From NCBI GenBank assembly GCA_905178155.1, contig CAJINV010000002.1:820422-884421 (forward strand): a stretch of DNA of 64,000 nt, read 5' to 3'. The notes below the pieces were generated by a model. That model was not told the DNA's origin and made no database searches. It worked only from the letters and a program-made list of their open reading frames with translations. The DNA is from Amoebophrya sp. A120 (taxonomy: Eukaryota; Sar; Dinophyceae; Syndiniales; Amoebophryaceae). Position numbers and translations under genes: made by a program. Below are positions 21,001-32,092 of this stretch, one piece after another (positions within the stretch are counted from its first letter, which is position 1; each line of letters opens with the position of its first letter).

Positions 21001-24000
21001 CTAAACGGTGGCGGTGCTTTTCCTTCTTGACTGGAACCTCCTCGTTTTTCACATCAGCCTCTACCTTGTCAACCTCAATCACAACGTCGGCAGGCAGAAC
21101 TTCCTCCAAGACCGGGGGTGAGCCGATCTCGTCAAGAGCAGCTTGCTGCTGTTCCTGCATAGAAGTTGTGGGCGCTGGTATGTCAACGGAATCTGCTACA
21201 ATCTGCACAGCTTATCAAGTGTAAAAATGTCTGGGTCTGGAAGAATGCGCGATTTGTCATGCAGATTTTCCATATCCCATGAGGTCTGGAATGCAGGACT
21301 TAGCATGACAGATTCTGCGCGATCTCTCTCATGCCAATCCTGCATGAGAAACTCCCTTCCGACTTGGTCAAAACTGGACGACTTTTGGTAATCATGCAAT
21401 ACAGATTTTTGCATGCTTCAGATTTCGCATGACAAGTTGCATTCTTCCAGACCCAGACATTTTTACATTTGATACAGCTTGTTCAGCCACGACCTGGTCG
21501 TCCATCGGGGTGGCGAAAACCAAATTGTTTATCACAAGAAAAAAGTGTTACAGTTACACATTGTGTTGCAGGTCAAGCAAGACAGGCAAGCTCTGTCATG
21601 CCGGATATGCATAGGAGCCTCGTTTAATAGGTGTTTTCCCGTACTAGGATTTCTGCATTACAAGTTTTCTCTCTCATGCAGAGAAATTTGTGTTGCTGAA
21701 TTCACTACAAATGTGTAACTGTAACACTTTTTTCGTGGGATATTGTTCCCAACAGACTTGCTATTAGCCGGCGTGACAAAGTCCGCCGCACTCGCCGTAC
21801 TGTTGTTCTGTTGTTGCGACACGACCGACACTTCATTCGCGGTTACAGAGACCATGTCGCCAGCACTCGGGAGGCTCTGCGACTGGTTATTTGTTACAGT
21901 ACCATCCACCGCGTCCGGGGACTCGACGAAGGAGGACTCATAAGGGTTGTCGTTGTTCGCAGGTGGGTAGAGGTCGGAGGGGTTTTTTGTGGAAGAAAAG
22001 AGGATTTTCTCCGGGGAGACACTGTCGATTACGATGGCGGGGTTGGTGTTGCTGTTTTCTTGTACAGGTAGTTCTTCGGGAGCTGGAGTTGGACCTGTAG
22101 GTTCCTCTACTTGTGCAGCCGTTTGCAGCGCACCTGCATCAGCTTCTGCTTCCGCAGCAGCAGCAACAGGTGGCGGCGCAACAGCATCTCCCTCCATAAC
22201 CGCGCGTTCTTCTGCAGTCGGTTCTGGGACCTGCTCGGCTGGCGGTACAACTACATCTTCCGTTTCACCGGTGCCGCTCCTGGCGCTTTGCTTGCTTCCC
22301 TCTTTGGTGTCTTCTGCTGGCGGAAGTAGGGTTTGTTCTGCGGGCAGCTCGGTTGTTGCTGCGGCTTCATCAACAGCTCCAGTAAAAGTATCGTCTACAG
22401 CAGGGAGCGACAGTTCTTCTGCAGCAGGAGCTGCTGTTTCTGCTTCGCCGACAGCGGGAGCAGCGGGCTCTGGTTGTTCTGCGGTAACAGGTGGCTCTTC
22501 AAAAACTGGTGGCTCAGCTGCACCCTCCGTTCCACCCTCCGTCGGCGCATCAGCATCTGCAGCCTCCGCTCCTCCGTCTGTCGGAACAGCTGGAGTCTCT
22601 TCTGCCCCCTCAGCTTCCCCAGGTGCTGGTGCAGGATCTCCAGGGGCAGCGGTGGTGCTTTCAACAGCATCAGCAGGAGTGGCTGCAGTGTCCGCAGGTG
22701 GAACTTCTTTTGGGGCGTCTTCACTTTCTACGACGGCTTCTGTTGCCGCTGAAACTCCAGGCTCTTCTTCCACTATCTCCTCCTCCACGACCACATCATC
22801 CCCACCGGCAGCTTCACCCTCCGCTTCCAAAACCTGCGGTTGTTCATGTTGACCAACTGGCATGACAGCTGGTATGTCTTGCAATACGGATTGTTCAACA
22901 GGAGCGGAGTTGTCCGGCTCTACTGGAGCGGCGTCTGGGTGTGCCGCGACGTCTTCTGCTGTTGCAGCTACTGCTCCATCAGGTGGGGCTGGAACTACGG
23001 GTGGCTGTGGCTCTACTAGAGCCGTTTCATCTACTTCCTTCGCCGGAGCAGCAGAAGCTGTAGCGACTGCAGTTTCATCATCCAGAGGGACAACCACTTC
23101 ATCTGCAGAAACTGCAACTGCGGGCGCAGCACCAGGTGTGTCAGTTTCTGCTGCTACTGGAAGTGGCTCCGCTACAACTTCGTCTTTATTTGCCGGAGCT
23201 GGAGCAGCAGGTGCACCGGCTTCTGGGTCAACACCCGATGGTGCGTCTGGTGTTGCGGTTGCTTGTTCCTGTGGTACTTCTTCCACCGGAGCAGCAACAA
23301 CAGGATCTTCTGCACCAGCTGCGACACTTGTAGCTGCTGCTGGAACTTCTCCTGTACTAACAGGAGCTGGCTCAACTACACCTGGTGGCGCTGCAGCAGT
23401 GTCGCCACCGGTCTCTCCCGCAGCAACCGCTGCTGCTGCTTTCACTTTCTCCTGCCTCTCCCGTTCCTCCACCGCTGCTAATTCCCTTCTACTCTTCCGA
23501 AAAGCGTCCAATGCGGCGAATCTGGAGCTAGAAGAAGACACCTTCGATGCGCCGCCGAGGCTTTTGGTGTCGTCATCTTTGCTGTTCAGAGCACCTTTAT
23601 CCGCCAGCAAATAATTCGCTTTCATCGGACTGGCACTATCCGGTGTCGGTTGCATGAAAAAGTTGTTCGCGTAGTTATCCGGAGTGGAGGCTGATTGTGT
23701 TTGTGCTAGAAGACTTTCGGTAGGAACAGCTACTACACCAGGGGAAGGGACTAGTACTGTTGGTTCCACGCCAGCACCAGCAGCTCCCGCTGTTTGCTTG
23801 GACTGCGCACCACCAGCACTGGGCGACGCGGTTTTGCTATCCGCCTTCACCTATCAAATGTAAAAATGTCTGGGTCTGGAAGAGCGCACGACTTGTCACG
23901 CAGCTTGTCCATGACCCATGAGGTCTGGAATGCAGGACCTAGCGCGACAGATTCTGCGCGATCTCTCTCGTGGATGCCTATCCTGCATGAGAAACTCCCT

Positions 24001-26002
24001 CCCGACTTGGTCAAAACTGGACGACTTATGGTAATCATGCAACACAGATTTTTGGATGCTTCAGATTTAGCATCACAAGTTCCAACCTTCCAGATCCAGA
24101 CATTTTTACATTTGATATCACCAATTTCATCGCAGCTTGCCACCGCCTTTGACCGGCGGTTCCTGTTGTCCCGGCTCTTGTTGATTTGGCCAAGACTTTC
24201 TGCCACGAAGCGGGCAATTTCTTCTGGTTCTCGTCTAGTTGTGGTTGCTTCTGAGATGTGTTCGCATCCGCAGCTGGTGGCTGCTCCGTTACAGCAGGAC
24301 CGGCAGGAGGATCTTCTGGACCACCAGTCACAGTTTCTTCTTCCACTGCTCCTTGTTCATCCATCGCCTTTTCTCCAGCACCAGCATCCGCTCCTTCTTT
24401 AAACACACTGTCTTTCGACGGCAAGACCTTCTTGCTTTGCGCTGGAGATGTTGTTGAAGGCGGCTTCATCTGCTCTGCCGACCCGGCAGTTCCTGCGGGA
24501 GCAGCTCCTGGTGCGGGAGTTGGTGTAGTGCCTGGACTTGTCGCGCCATCCACACCAGTTTTCGCCCCTGCTTTATTATTACTCTTCTCACCAGCAGTTG
24601 CACTTTTCTTCGATTTGCTACTGCTCTTCGACTTCCCGCTCCTACCACTAACCCCCGATTTGTTTCCCACCGTCGACGCCGCGTAAACATCGATCTCCTC
24701 AAAATGATGCACCTCCTTCAACAGTTCGTTCTCGTGTACCGTGTCCACGTGTTTGAAATGATCAGACACGTAGTTCTGCTGCATCCCGCCGCCATCAAAT
24801 GCCATCGAAGCTAATCCCCCAGTCCCGTAACTCTTCGGTTTTTCCTCCGCACTGAACCCTTTCGGATCGACGAGTTTGAGCTTTTTCAACTTCTTCTCAA
24901 ACTTCCGCCTCTTCTCCGGATCCATGTTCGCGAACTGATTTTCAAACGTCGGTAACTCATTTCCCACCATTTTCGACAACAAATGTCGATCTAAATGGTG
25001 CTCCGCGCCGGCGGTTAGGGTTGAAACATCCCCGGATTTTTTCACGAACGGGTCGTTTGTGGAAAGCGGATGAGTTTGGTAGTAGTTTGCGTAGGAGTAT
25101 GCATTGCAAAAGCATTTTGCACTAGTATAAACCGCATGACAAATTTTCTTTAAAAACAAAACAGAAGTTTTTGTCATGCTGAAAAACCTAAAGACAGACA
25201 TCTGTCATGCATGATTGCAATTAGTACGAGTGCGATACAACTTTTGCAGAGCATAAGGAGACCTGCTCGTGTTCGATCTCCTGCTTGGATTTTTGCTTCT
25301 GAGGAACGACAGGTTGATTTTGTGGAGCTTGTTGCTGTCCCGCTGATGATTCCCCACCGGCGGAGGAGGTTGCAAGTGGTTTTTCCCCCGGTAACATCAT
25401 CTTCTCCGGGCCGATCTGCTCAATACCTTCGAAATGGTTTGCAACATTCATCCCCGCTGGGTCGTGCGCTAAGCTCGCTAAGCTGTTTTTTTTCACTTTC
25501 GAATATCCATCGCAAAAGCATCGCACTCGTAGTACTGAATCGTAGTCACGCATGATAGATCTACTTTTCTACCTCATTTAGCATGACAAACTGCACTTTT
25601 GTTTGATCTGGACAAAATTTGTAATGCAATTTTTACTAAAACTAAATGCGATTCCTTTGCAATGCATACCGGACTGACGTCGACTAACTTCACCTTCGAT
25701 TTTTTCGGCTTTTTCTCCTTGCCGGTGTAAACGTTGGAGAAGTCGTTTTTGAAATCCGGTAGTTCGTTTCCGATTAATTGCGACACCATGTCCCTTTCAA
25801 TGTGTCCCTCCGCGCCGGCCGTGGTGTAACCCGCGGGGTGGGCTTTGATCGCATTTTGCACCGCCAGGTCGGGTTCTTCGGGTTTGTAGAGGTTGGAGGC
25901 AGTCGTCGAGGCTGCGCCCTTTGAACGATGAAACACCTCGATCGGGCGGAGGGTGGAGGGGTCGGGCGCACCCGGGAACTCGGGCGGCTGCTGGTCGGAC
26001 AT
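18005..26002 (-). CDS. Giant acidic low-complexity multi-pass membrane protein, about 1,965 residues
   Basis: Not recognised. Eleven exons: 25669-26002, 25257-25499, 24118-25095, 21748-23850, about 21480-21529, 20133-21213, about 19912-20018, 19409-19648, 19137-19300, 18383-18879 and 18005-18103. The ATG at 26002 begins MSDQQPPEFPG. Residues near 50-110 and again in exon 3 share a motif (TAGAEGHIERDMVSQLIGNE; TAGAEHHLDRHLLSKMVGNE) followed by Lys-rich KLVD, so the N terminus carries a duplicated module. Exon 4 encodes about 700 residues made almost only of Pro, Ala, Glu, Val, Thr and Gly, very probably disordered. An acidic stretch follows, then several hydrophobic segments (TLVLPLPMVLLLTEIAGLVL; VAMIPFAAYVVIVSILTSPY; PVAGILLTFFVIIPFAVEL; LLFIGAIVAFIALGI; WVAILEVVYLGMVLM), and a short acidic tail. 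A long N-terminal cytosolic arm on a multi-pass C-terminal anchor is my inference. Frame is preserved at all ten joins, so I read it as one gene. Confidence 0.85.
18104..18382 (+). mobile_element. Introner element, family C2
   Basis: Termini TCCAATGTAAACACGTCCCC and GGGTGGAGACGTTTTTACAC. Same orientation as 1-304, opposite to 33982 and 63008. Removal joins QAEADI to PEWYRLK. Confidence 0.8.
18880..19136 (+). mobile_element. Introner element, family A4
   Basis: Termini ATCAAATGCAAATATGTCTG and CAGACATATTTGCATTTGAT. TCGG recurs at the coding-strand edges; removal joins CFFG to DTMTKAQ. Interior related to 56374-56633. Confidence 0.8.
19301..19408 (-). other. Ordinary GT-AG intron
   Basis: Coding strand GTATTTCCTG...CGCTAATATCAG. 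Joining gives FNFARPIFFPVAGILL, completing a membrane segment. It contains two TGTCATGC motifs. Confidence 0.85.
19649..19911 (+). mobile_element. Introner element, family A1
   Basis: Termini ATGCAATGGAAATATGTTTG and CAGACATATTTGCAATGTAT. GTGTTT is repeated at the two exon edges; removal joins NSTKH to VEVAMIPF. Confidence 0.8.
20019..20132 (-). other. Ordinary GT-AG intron
   Basis: Coding strand GTACTTAGTTGTG...CACATCTATCAG, 114 bases. Joining gives GLGSTYDFHLVP. No inverted termini. Confidence 0.8.
21214..21479 (+). mobile_element. Introner element, family A1, flanked by ACAGCT
   Basis: Termini ATCAAGTGTAAAAATGTCTG and CAGACATTTTTACATTTGAT. ACAGCT stands on both sides (21208-21213 and 21474-21479). 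Removal gives VVAEQAVQIVADSV. Sliding the junction over the repeat never yields a GT-AG pair. Confidence 0.9.
21530..21747 (+). mobile_element. Introner element, family E, flanked by ATTGTT
   Basis: Only copy of its family here. Termini AAAAAAGTGTTACAGTTACA and TGTAACTGTAACACTTTTTT. The direct repeat ATTGTT (21524-21529 and 21742-21747) flanks it; on the coding strand this is AACAAT. Removal gives SVGNNLVFATPM. Confidence 0.9.
23851..24117 (+). mobile_element. Introner element, family A1
   Basis: Termini ATCAAATGTAAAAATGTCTG and AGACATTTTTACATTTGATA. The coding strand has GGTGA at both edges; removal gives AAMKLVKADSKT. Confidence 0.85.
25096..25256 (-). mobile_element. Introner element, family B, reverse
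   Basis: Termini ATTGCAAAAGCATTTTGCAC and GTGCGATACAACTTTTGCAG. Removal joins EQVS to YANYYQTH. Opposite orientation to its neighbour at 25500 in the same gene. Confidence 0.8.
25500..25668 (+). mobile_element. Introner element, family B, forward
   Basis: Termini TCGCAAAAGCATCGCACTCG and AAATGCGATTCCTTTGCAAT. First intron of the giant membrane protein gene; removal joins VDVSP to KVKKNSL. Confidence 0.8.
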
Positions 26003-26439
26003 TTTGATGGCGATCTTGATGTCAGTCTGTCCTCGTCATCTCATAGAAGTCTCAATCCTCCGGCTTCAGGGTCCATCTTTCCGGTGCGGAGATTGAGTGC
26101 CGAATTCATTTCCTCAATCAGAGAGCGTGCGACTCACTGTGACTGAGACAATCCCATCAGTACAAAACAACCTTCGGAGCAGCTTTTTTGTCCCTCCCCC
26201 TCGTCATGCACAGCCACGCTCTTCAGCAGTGCTCAATCATGTCGCTGTGGTGACAAGCAAGTGTAAGTGAAACCGTGTAGCACCATACTTTACACTCTAC
26301 TGCTTCACACTGCGGCTCGGCAGCCAAAAGCAAGAACAACTCGTCGGGCGCCGTGAGAAAGCGCCCAACGCTGACAGACCGACGCGTGACTGCGAAGGCA
26401 ATCCCCTCTCCTTTCACGATTTAAGACACACACTCTCGG
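26003..26439. other. Upstream region of the giant gene
   Basis: Mixed-composition non-coding DNA before the third GC-rich island. No recognisable signal. Confidence 0.5.
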
Positions 26440-29400
26440 TGACGCCGGCCTGCAAACTAACACCGCCCGGGAAGAGCGGGGCACGGGGCCAGAGGCCGGC
26501 TGCGTCACAGGATACTGCCAAGACATTTCATGCACAGGGCAAAGTCTGTCATTCGTGATTCCCAAAGCGACGGACCCCATCCGGCTGCGAAATACGGGCA
26601 GCGCTTACAGGGCGGGCGCGCCATGCGCGGCAATGGGCAACGGGCCAACGCCCCACATGTTTGAAGTAATGCCCCCGCGTCACTAGGCACCACGCCCATC
26701 CATCGCGCTGCCAAAAGGCCCCCCGCGAATGGGGCCAGCAACACGGGAACAGGCCTAGTACCAAGAGCGGACCGGAGCAGGCACGCCAAACAACCATGCG
26801 CGCGCGGCGGCTGCGGGGTCCTCTCGGACATACCGCGCAAGGCCGCCCACGCAGATGCAGGGCCGCGAGGGATCAAAAACCCCACCGCCGCCGCAGAGGG
26901 GCCCGCGCGCGCCCCGGGGCGGCCGGGGCACGCAAGCACTCGAAGGGCAGCGGCAGGCCCACCGAAGAACCAGCCGCCGCCAATGAATCAAGGGGGCCAC
27001 CCAGCACACGAAGGGGCGGACACAGGCAACGGCTGGCGTGACGCTTGGCGGAGTCGTTGGCGCGCCCCATCATGAATGTCGCTGGCCCCGGCGCCTGGCC
27101 TGGGAGGATGGCGATTCTACTGGCGGCCGCCCAGTCACTCAGACGCGCGGGCGCGGCCGGCCGCGCGGCTCCCTGGCTGAGGGAGGCGGCCTGCCCGTCC
27201 TGTGCGTCTTGACGGAAGAAGACGGGTCGCCCCATGCATCCATCGCGCCCCACGGCTGGCTCAGCCCTCTGTCTACGCGTCGGGGCGCGGTGCCTCTCTT
27301 TGCTTGCTACATCACAGGTGAGCATCTTGCTTGTTGACATTGCCGTTGTGAAAACTAGGTAAACACACGTATCTTCGCCACGCACATGTCATCTCTCACT
27401 GTTCCCTCACCTTTCATGCCCATGCTTCATCTCGTCGTGCTGCGCCAATACGTGTGACAACTCTAATATCTCCTTTTCCTTCTCTCTCTTTCACGGACAA
27501 CAGCTGTCATTCGGTAGTAATGCTGCCTAGAACAGCAAGGAGGAGAAGAGCGCAACCACAACTCAACACTCAGACCCACTCTTGGTTAGTAAAAATGGAT
27601 AAGGTGGCCTCGCCTCTTGGTCGTCGTGCAGTTCGCTGCAATTCAGAGCAAGCTGCGATACAGCATTCTTCTACGAGCTCCGGTAATGCAACAACAAGAG
27701 CTAGGCTTTTATAATAAGTTGATGGCGCTAGTTTCAGTTGCGCTCCCGGACTTCACCAGGCAAACCGCCGGCCCAGGGCCGCGAGCGCTGGCGCCCGCAC
27801 CAGGTGCGATGGCCGGCAGCACGGGAGCAGGCAGCACACCCGCCAAACCACTACCGCGGGGCAGCTTCACGCACGACCCTGCCCGACGGCCACGTTCGTA
27901 GGTAACGGGCAGGCGCCCAGCGAAGGAGGACACGCAGGCATGAGGGCCAGCGCGGCCCCTATGCAGGCATGCATACGAAAGCCCTAAGCCGAAACGGGCA
28001 GCCACCTGGCCCGCCCCTTCGTTCGGATATTCGCGGCGGCGCGCCGCGCGGCGCCCCCGAAAGAAGCGCCGGCGCTTCCTGGGCTCGATGCCCCGGCCGG
28101 TCCCGCCTAACCAACTAGCAGGAGGGCAGGCGGGGGCGGCCGGCGCTGCCGCGACGGGCCAGGCCGCCCGGCCTTGTTTCGTCCAAAGATGGGAAATAAA
28201 ACGGAAAGGGGCCGACACGCGCGACAACTTTGCCGAATGTGATGCGCCCGCTCGGTCGGATTCAGCAGTTTGTGGAACGTCTCGCCCCCTGCCCCGAAGG
28301 TTGTGCCACCAGCGTCATCAGCTCGCTGAGCGCCCGCGGCCTGCTGCGCCAAAATCGCGCCAACCAACTCGGAGAGAACACGCGCTGCCCCATCCACTAG
28401 GCCACCGAAAACGGGGGCCATAAATTTCACGCACCATCGCACACATAGCCTATATTATTTGCGAAACAAAGCGCCGCGCTTTTACTTCTCACTCCTACAA
28501 GACCCGCGCCTCTCTGTCTGTTTCCACGCGGACTTCTACACTCCAAAACCCCTCGCTGCACTCTCAATACACATAAACGTCGGTGTTCAAATCTCAATGC
28601 ACTCTCCCTTTTTCTGGCGCCGGCTGAAGCAACAGAAACAAAATGGCCCACAGCAATATGAGTAGACGCCTCCTAATGCCGAAGACGTATGACCGTTAGG
28701 CGTTTTGTGCAGCGGCCGGCAACCTGCGCTAAAGTAGCATTCTATTCCGAACTTCGTTTGAAGCCGCGCAGGAGCCAATCTTGTTTTATTCGTCTGACTA
28801 ACCCGGGCCCGCCAGACCAGGTCGATGGCCCATGGCCGCGAACGCCGGTGGCCGCGCCCCACCACCGAGGGCAGACAGGCAACACGATTGCCAAAAGCCT
28901 TCACTGGGGCGGCCACACCCATCTTACACAGCGCACCAGCCACGAAGCAGGCGCCGGGCACCTGGCGCCGGGTGTGCTGGTGGCGGCGTGCGTTGCACCG
29001 GCCAACGGGCCAAGGAAGCGACAGGCGGCGCCGGCAGCCAGCGGGGCCGCCCGGCGCGGGCCTATGTGGCACCGCAGCCCCCTGGTGGCGGGCGGGGGGC
29101 GAGCCGAGGGGCGGCGCGGGTGCGGCCGGCTCGGCCGCAGAACATTGACAACAGGCAAACGGGCCGCGCTACTTGTTTCGTCCGAAGACGACGCGGGTCC
29201 TACCGAAACCTTCCCCGCCGCCGGTCGCCTTGGGCGTTTTTTTAGAAAGAAGATCCGGAATCTGGCCGAGACCGCTCCCGGCCCCCTCGCTCACTCTGTC
29301 ACACCGGGCGGCGTGGTCCTTTATCCTCCAGGGCAACTTTCCCAGCGAGCTCCTAGCTGGCTGCGCCAGTAGTTCGGCCAGCTCGGCGAGAAAAGCAAGC

Positions 29401-29500
29401 GGCGCCCGTTCTCCTGGTCCAGAGGCGGAAGCCAGAAACAAAGAGATGACTACGTGTGCATTATTTCTGAAACAACATGAGCATCAGCATCACGTCATAA
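26440..29500. repeat. GC-rich non-coding island, three blocks
   Basis: GC-rich blocks at about 26440-27290, 27750-28430 and 28800-29440. The tails after blocks two and three are diverged copies of each other (about 28485-28680 and 29505-29720): both have a CTACAAGACCC run, then CCCTCGCTGC, then GCTGAAGCA(A/G)CAGAAAC. This gives a repeat unit of about 1.0 kb. No domain is visible in any frame. Confidence 0.6.
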
Positions 29501-29913
29501 TATCATAACTCTGCTACAAGACCCATACACTTCTCTCTCTTCCCATACGCACCCCTACACGCCAAAGTCCCTCGCTGCCCTCTCAGTACCTTCCATCACG
29601 CTCTCTCCAACTCACGTGACAAGATTTTAAACCTCAAAAATGCACTCTTCTTCAGTAGAAGTGACTGGTAGTGCTGCCGCCGGGTGCTGAAGCAGCAGAA
29701 ACGAGACAATAGCCACCGAGAACAAACACGTATCGCTGGCCTCGAGGAGGTCCGCGAAATCGGCAACAGGGTCTCAATCTACTTTGCCTGATCATTAATT
29801 CTACTTGCGTGTCTGTCTTACTCGGCGCTAGCGAAGTTACAGCAACTTCGGGTTGGAGTTCGTGTAAGAAGTGCTGTATGAACAGCAAGTGCGAATTCCT
29901 CTTCCGTATTCTG

Positions 29914-31535
29914 TCAATTATCTCTATCATCCCTGACTTCGTCGGGTACGTTCATTTTCCCCTGGTCCGCCCCTAAAGCGGCCAGCACGATACACAACAA
30001 AATCGCCAGTGTGATGAACGTATGAACTGCAAAACTATCGCACTCGTATAAATCAATGCATGACAAATTCCCTCAGCGCGAATAAAAATAAAAATTGTAA
30101 TGCGGATTTTGTAATGCATGATCGCAATACGAGTACGATACTTTTGCAGACGATAGAACGCACACAGCATCTGCACGCACTTATCACTCGCCGCTCCCCG
30201 CATCAACCCGCTTACCACATGTCTCGTCCGCTGGAGTGTGTTCTATCAAATGTAAAAACGTCTGGGTCTGGAAGAGTTGGAACTTGTCATGCGAATTCTG
30301 GAATACGAATAGGCAGAAATTTGTATTGCATAAGCGCCAAAAGCTTCCCATTTGTTGCTATGCAAATAGGGAATTTCTCATGCGGAATAGACATCAGGAG
30401 GCCTGCGCAAAACCTGTAATGCTTCTGCGTGCATTAGAGACCAGCTGCGTGATGGTGATCCAGAAGATGCATGACAAACTCCTGCAACCTTCCAGACCCA
30501 GACATTTTTGCATTTGATATGTTCTGCACGTCGTCCATCTCCTGCATCGTCCTTCCCATCCGCTCCTCGTGTGCGTGCATCGTTTGTAACGACCTAGTCC
30601 CGATCTGCTCCGCGTCTGCGGCCATCCGGAGAATCCGCTTGAGCGACTCCTCTGTTCTGTCCTGCAATTTATCCCCCAGTTGTATCGCACGGTTGGATTG
30701 CTGTTGCAGCTGAAACTGGCTTGATCCTGCGCTGTTCATCTGCGGGTTTTCCGGATCAAATTCCGCCCTGACATCGTCTAACCTCCGCTGGTCGACTTGT
30801 TCCATGTTTTCGTATTTTCCGAGCAGGTTTTTCGATTTCTGCTGGTTCGTGGAGCGTTGGATCTCCTTTTTCCGGAACTCCAGCTCCGTTTGTTGCTTCT
30901 TCAGCTCGGAACGGAAGTCGGAGAGGGTCTGGATTTGTCGTTGTATTGGGGTTTTGCATTACAGAAGTACGACTCTATCTCTAATCGTGTCCTGCATGAC
31001 AAAAACCTAACAAGCTGCTGCTATGCATGACAAACAACACCTCAGAAAATACCTGTTCATACCCGCCCCGAATGACCTCATCCTTGCAGGCGCGGAGCTC
31101 CAGCTGCAACGCTTCCAGCAAGTTACGAATATGATGTGCAAAAGCATTGTACCACTCGTAGCATTGGCGGTACTGCATGACAGATCGACTTCCGTATGCT
31201 AATCAGCATGACAATCTCGTCCACTTATTTCCATGCTAGTAGGCGTCAAACTTGCAATGCAGTTCCCACTACTAGTAAGTACGATGCTTTTGCGATGCAT
31301 AACGACACCTCGACACCAGCTGATTACACACGCGAATTTGCGCGGCGGCTTGTCGCGACTTTTCCTGTTCCACGTTAGGGTTTTTTGAGGAGGAGCTGGA
31401 GCTCGAACTCCCGAAGAGACCACCGCCGCCGCTAGGTCCTTGTCCCTGCAACTGCTGGATCGCTTTTTTCAAATCCTCCAGTGCGTCTTTTATCCCCTGC
31501 TCCTGGTTTTGCAGGGCTAATTTGGAGATCGACAT
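29914..31535 (-). CDS. Qb-SNARE of the Vti1/NPSN type
   Basis: A tail-anchored membrane-fusion SNARE. Exons about 31302-31535, 31053-31126, 30520-30928, 30156-30244 and 29914-30021; about 304 residues. The start is MSISKLALQNQEQ. An N-terminal helical part (ALEDLKKAIQQLQ) is followed by a Ser/Gly linker, then a second helical part (LLEALQLELRACKDEV; TLSDFRSELKKQTELEFRKK). The SNARE motif runs from about SNRAIQLGDKLQDRTEESL through ADAEQIGTRSLQTMHAHEER to MQEMDDVQNTLQRTRHVV. Heptad spacing and the QIG and ASDKC features resemble Vti1 and plant NPSN proteins. The C terminus has one membrane span (FITLAILLCIVLAALG) and a short tail, MNVPDEVRDD. The residue at the zero layer should be Gln (likely in DAEQIG), fitting a Q-SNARE. 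The exact subtype and compartment are not decided by sequence alone. Confidence 0.85.
30022..30155 (-). mobile_element. Introner element, family B, reverse
   Basis: Termini CTGCAAAACTATCGCACTCG and GAGTACGATACTTTTGCAGA. It splits the SNARE motif from the membrane anchor. Confidence 0.85.
30245..30519 (+). mobile_element. Introner element, family A3
   Basis: Termini ATCAAATGTAAAAACGTCTG and CAGACATTTTTGCATTTGAT. GTTCT stands at both edges. Interior shared with 58787-59056. It sits inside the SNARE motif coding region. Confidence 0.85.
30929..31052 (-). other. Ordinary GT-AG intron of the SNARE gene
   Basis: Coding strand GTATTTTCTGAGG...CGACAAATCCAG; joins GGYEQ to TLSDFRSE. It contains TTTGTCATGC and TGTAATGC motifs. 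Confidence 0.8.
31127..31301 (+). mobile_element. Introner element, family B, forward
   Basis: Termini GTGCAAAAGCATTGTACCAC and AGTACGATGCTTTTGCGATG. Coding-strand TCGT at both edges; joins VSRCR to NLLEAL. Confidence 0.85.
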
Positions 31536-32092
31536 GGCGGTTTTGTGTTGCCGATGAAATCGGTTCCGCAGTTGCAGCCTTTCTGCTGATTGAAGGGCAG
31601 AAGTGCGATGCTGGGTTGTGCGAAAATGTGGTGCAAGAGATGTTGCAATTTTGGTGTCGTCCCGCCGCCAACAAAATGGTCATGTATCCTTGGTACTTTG
31701 CTTCGCGTAGAAAAAGAACTAGATTTATGACGTTTCTACTAGTACGTGCTTAATATGCGGGAGGAGCGCTATTCGATCTTGTCCTGTACATCGGAGGCGG
31801 ATCAACAATAACGCAATGGAGATCTTCCAGCCGCGTCACATCAACGATCATTCCATTTCGATTGTTTCATCAAAACCAGTGGGCCGGCACGAACAATTTT
31901 TGAAGACGACCTGGACATCTGAACACCAAGCAGAATCATGACGAGATCATGCGGGAGGAGCATCTCAGATGCGCTATCTACTAGCCTCAAACGAGAGCAG
32001 GCTTGAGCGCATCTATAAGCGTTTACTCTTCAACTTCTTGGAAACAGAAACTCAGAAACGGAAACATTCGCGTCGAAAACGTGCTCTGAACG
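31536..32092. other. Intergenic, nothing seen
   Basis: Spacer between the SNARE start and the stop of the next gene. No coding frame is supported. Confidence 0.5.

Noticed and set aside
21989-23614. Plus-strand Ser/Ala/Gly-rich open frames of up to 287 residues
   Set aside because: They are the antisense of the Pro/Ala/Glu/Thr-rich exon of the giant gene, whose frame joins cleanly to its neighbours.
23847-24206. Recurring peptide like KMSGSGR in many open frames
   Set aside because: This is the translated end of family A introners, not a protein motif.
29652-29930. 92-residue minus-strand frame downstream of the SNARE gene
   Set aside because: It overlaps the SNARE stop region and the CT-rich repeat tail; no domain and no introner.
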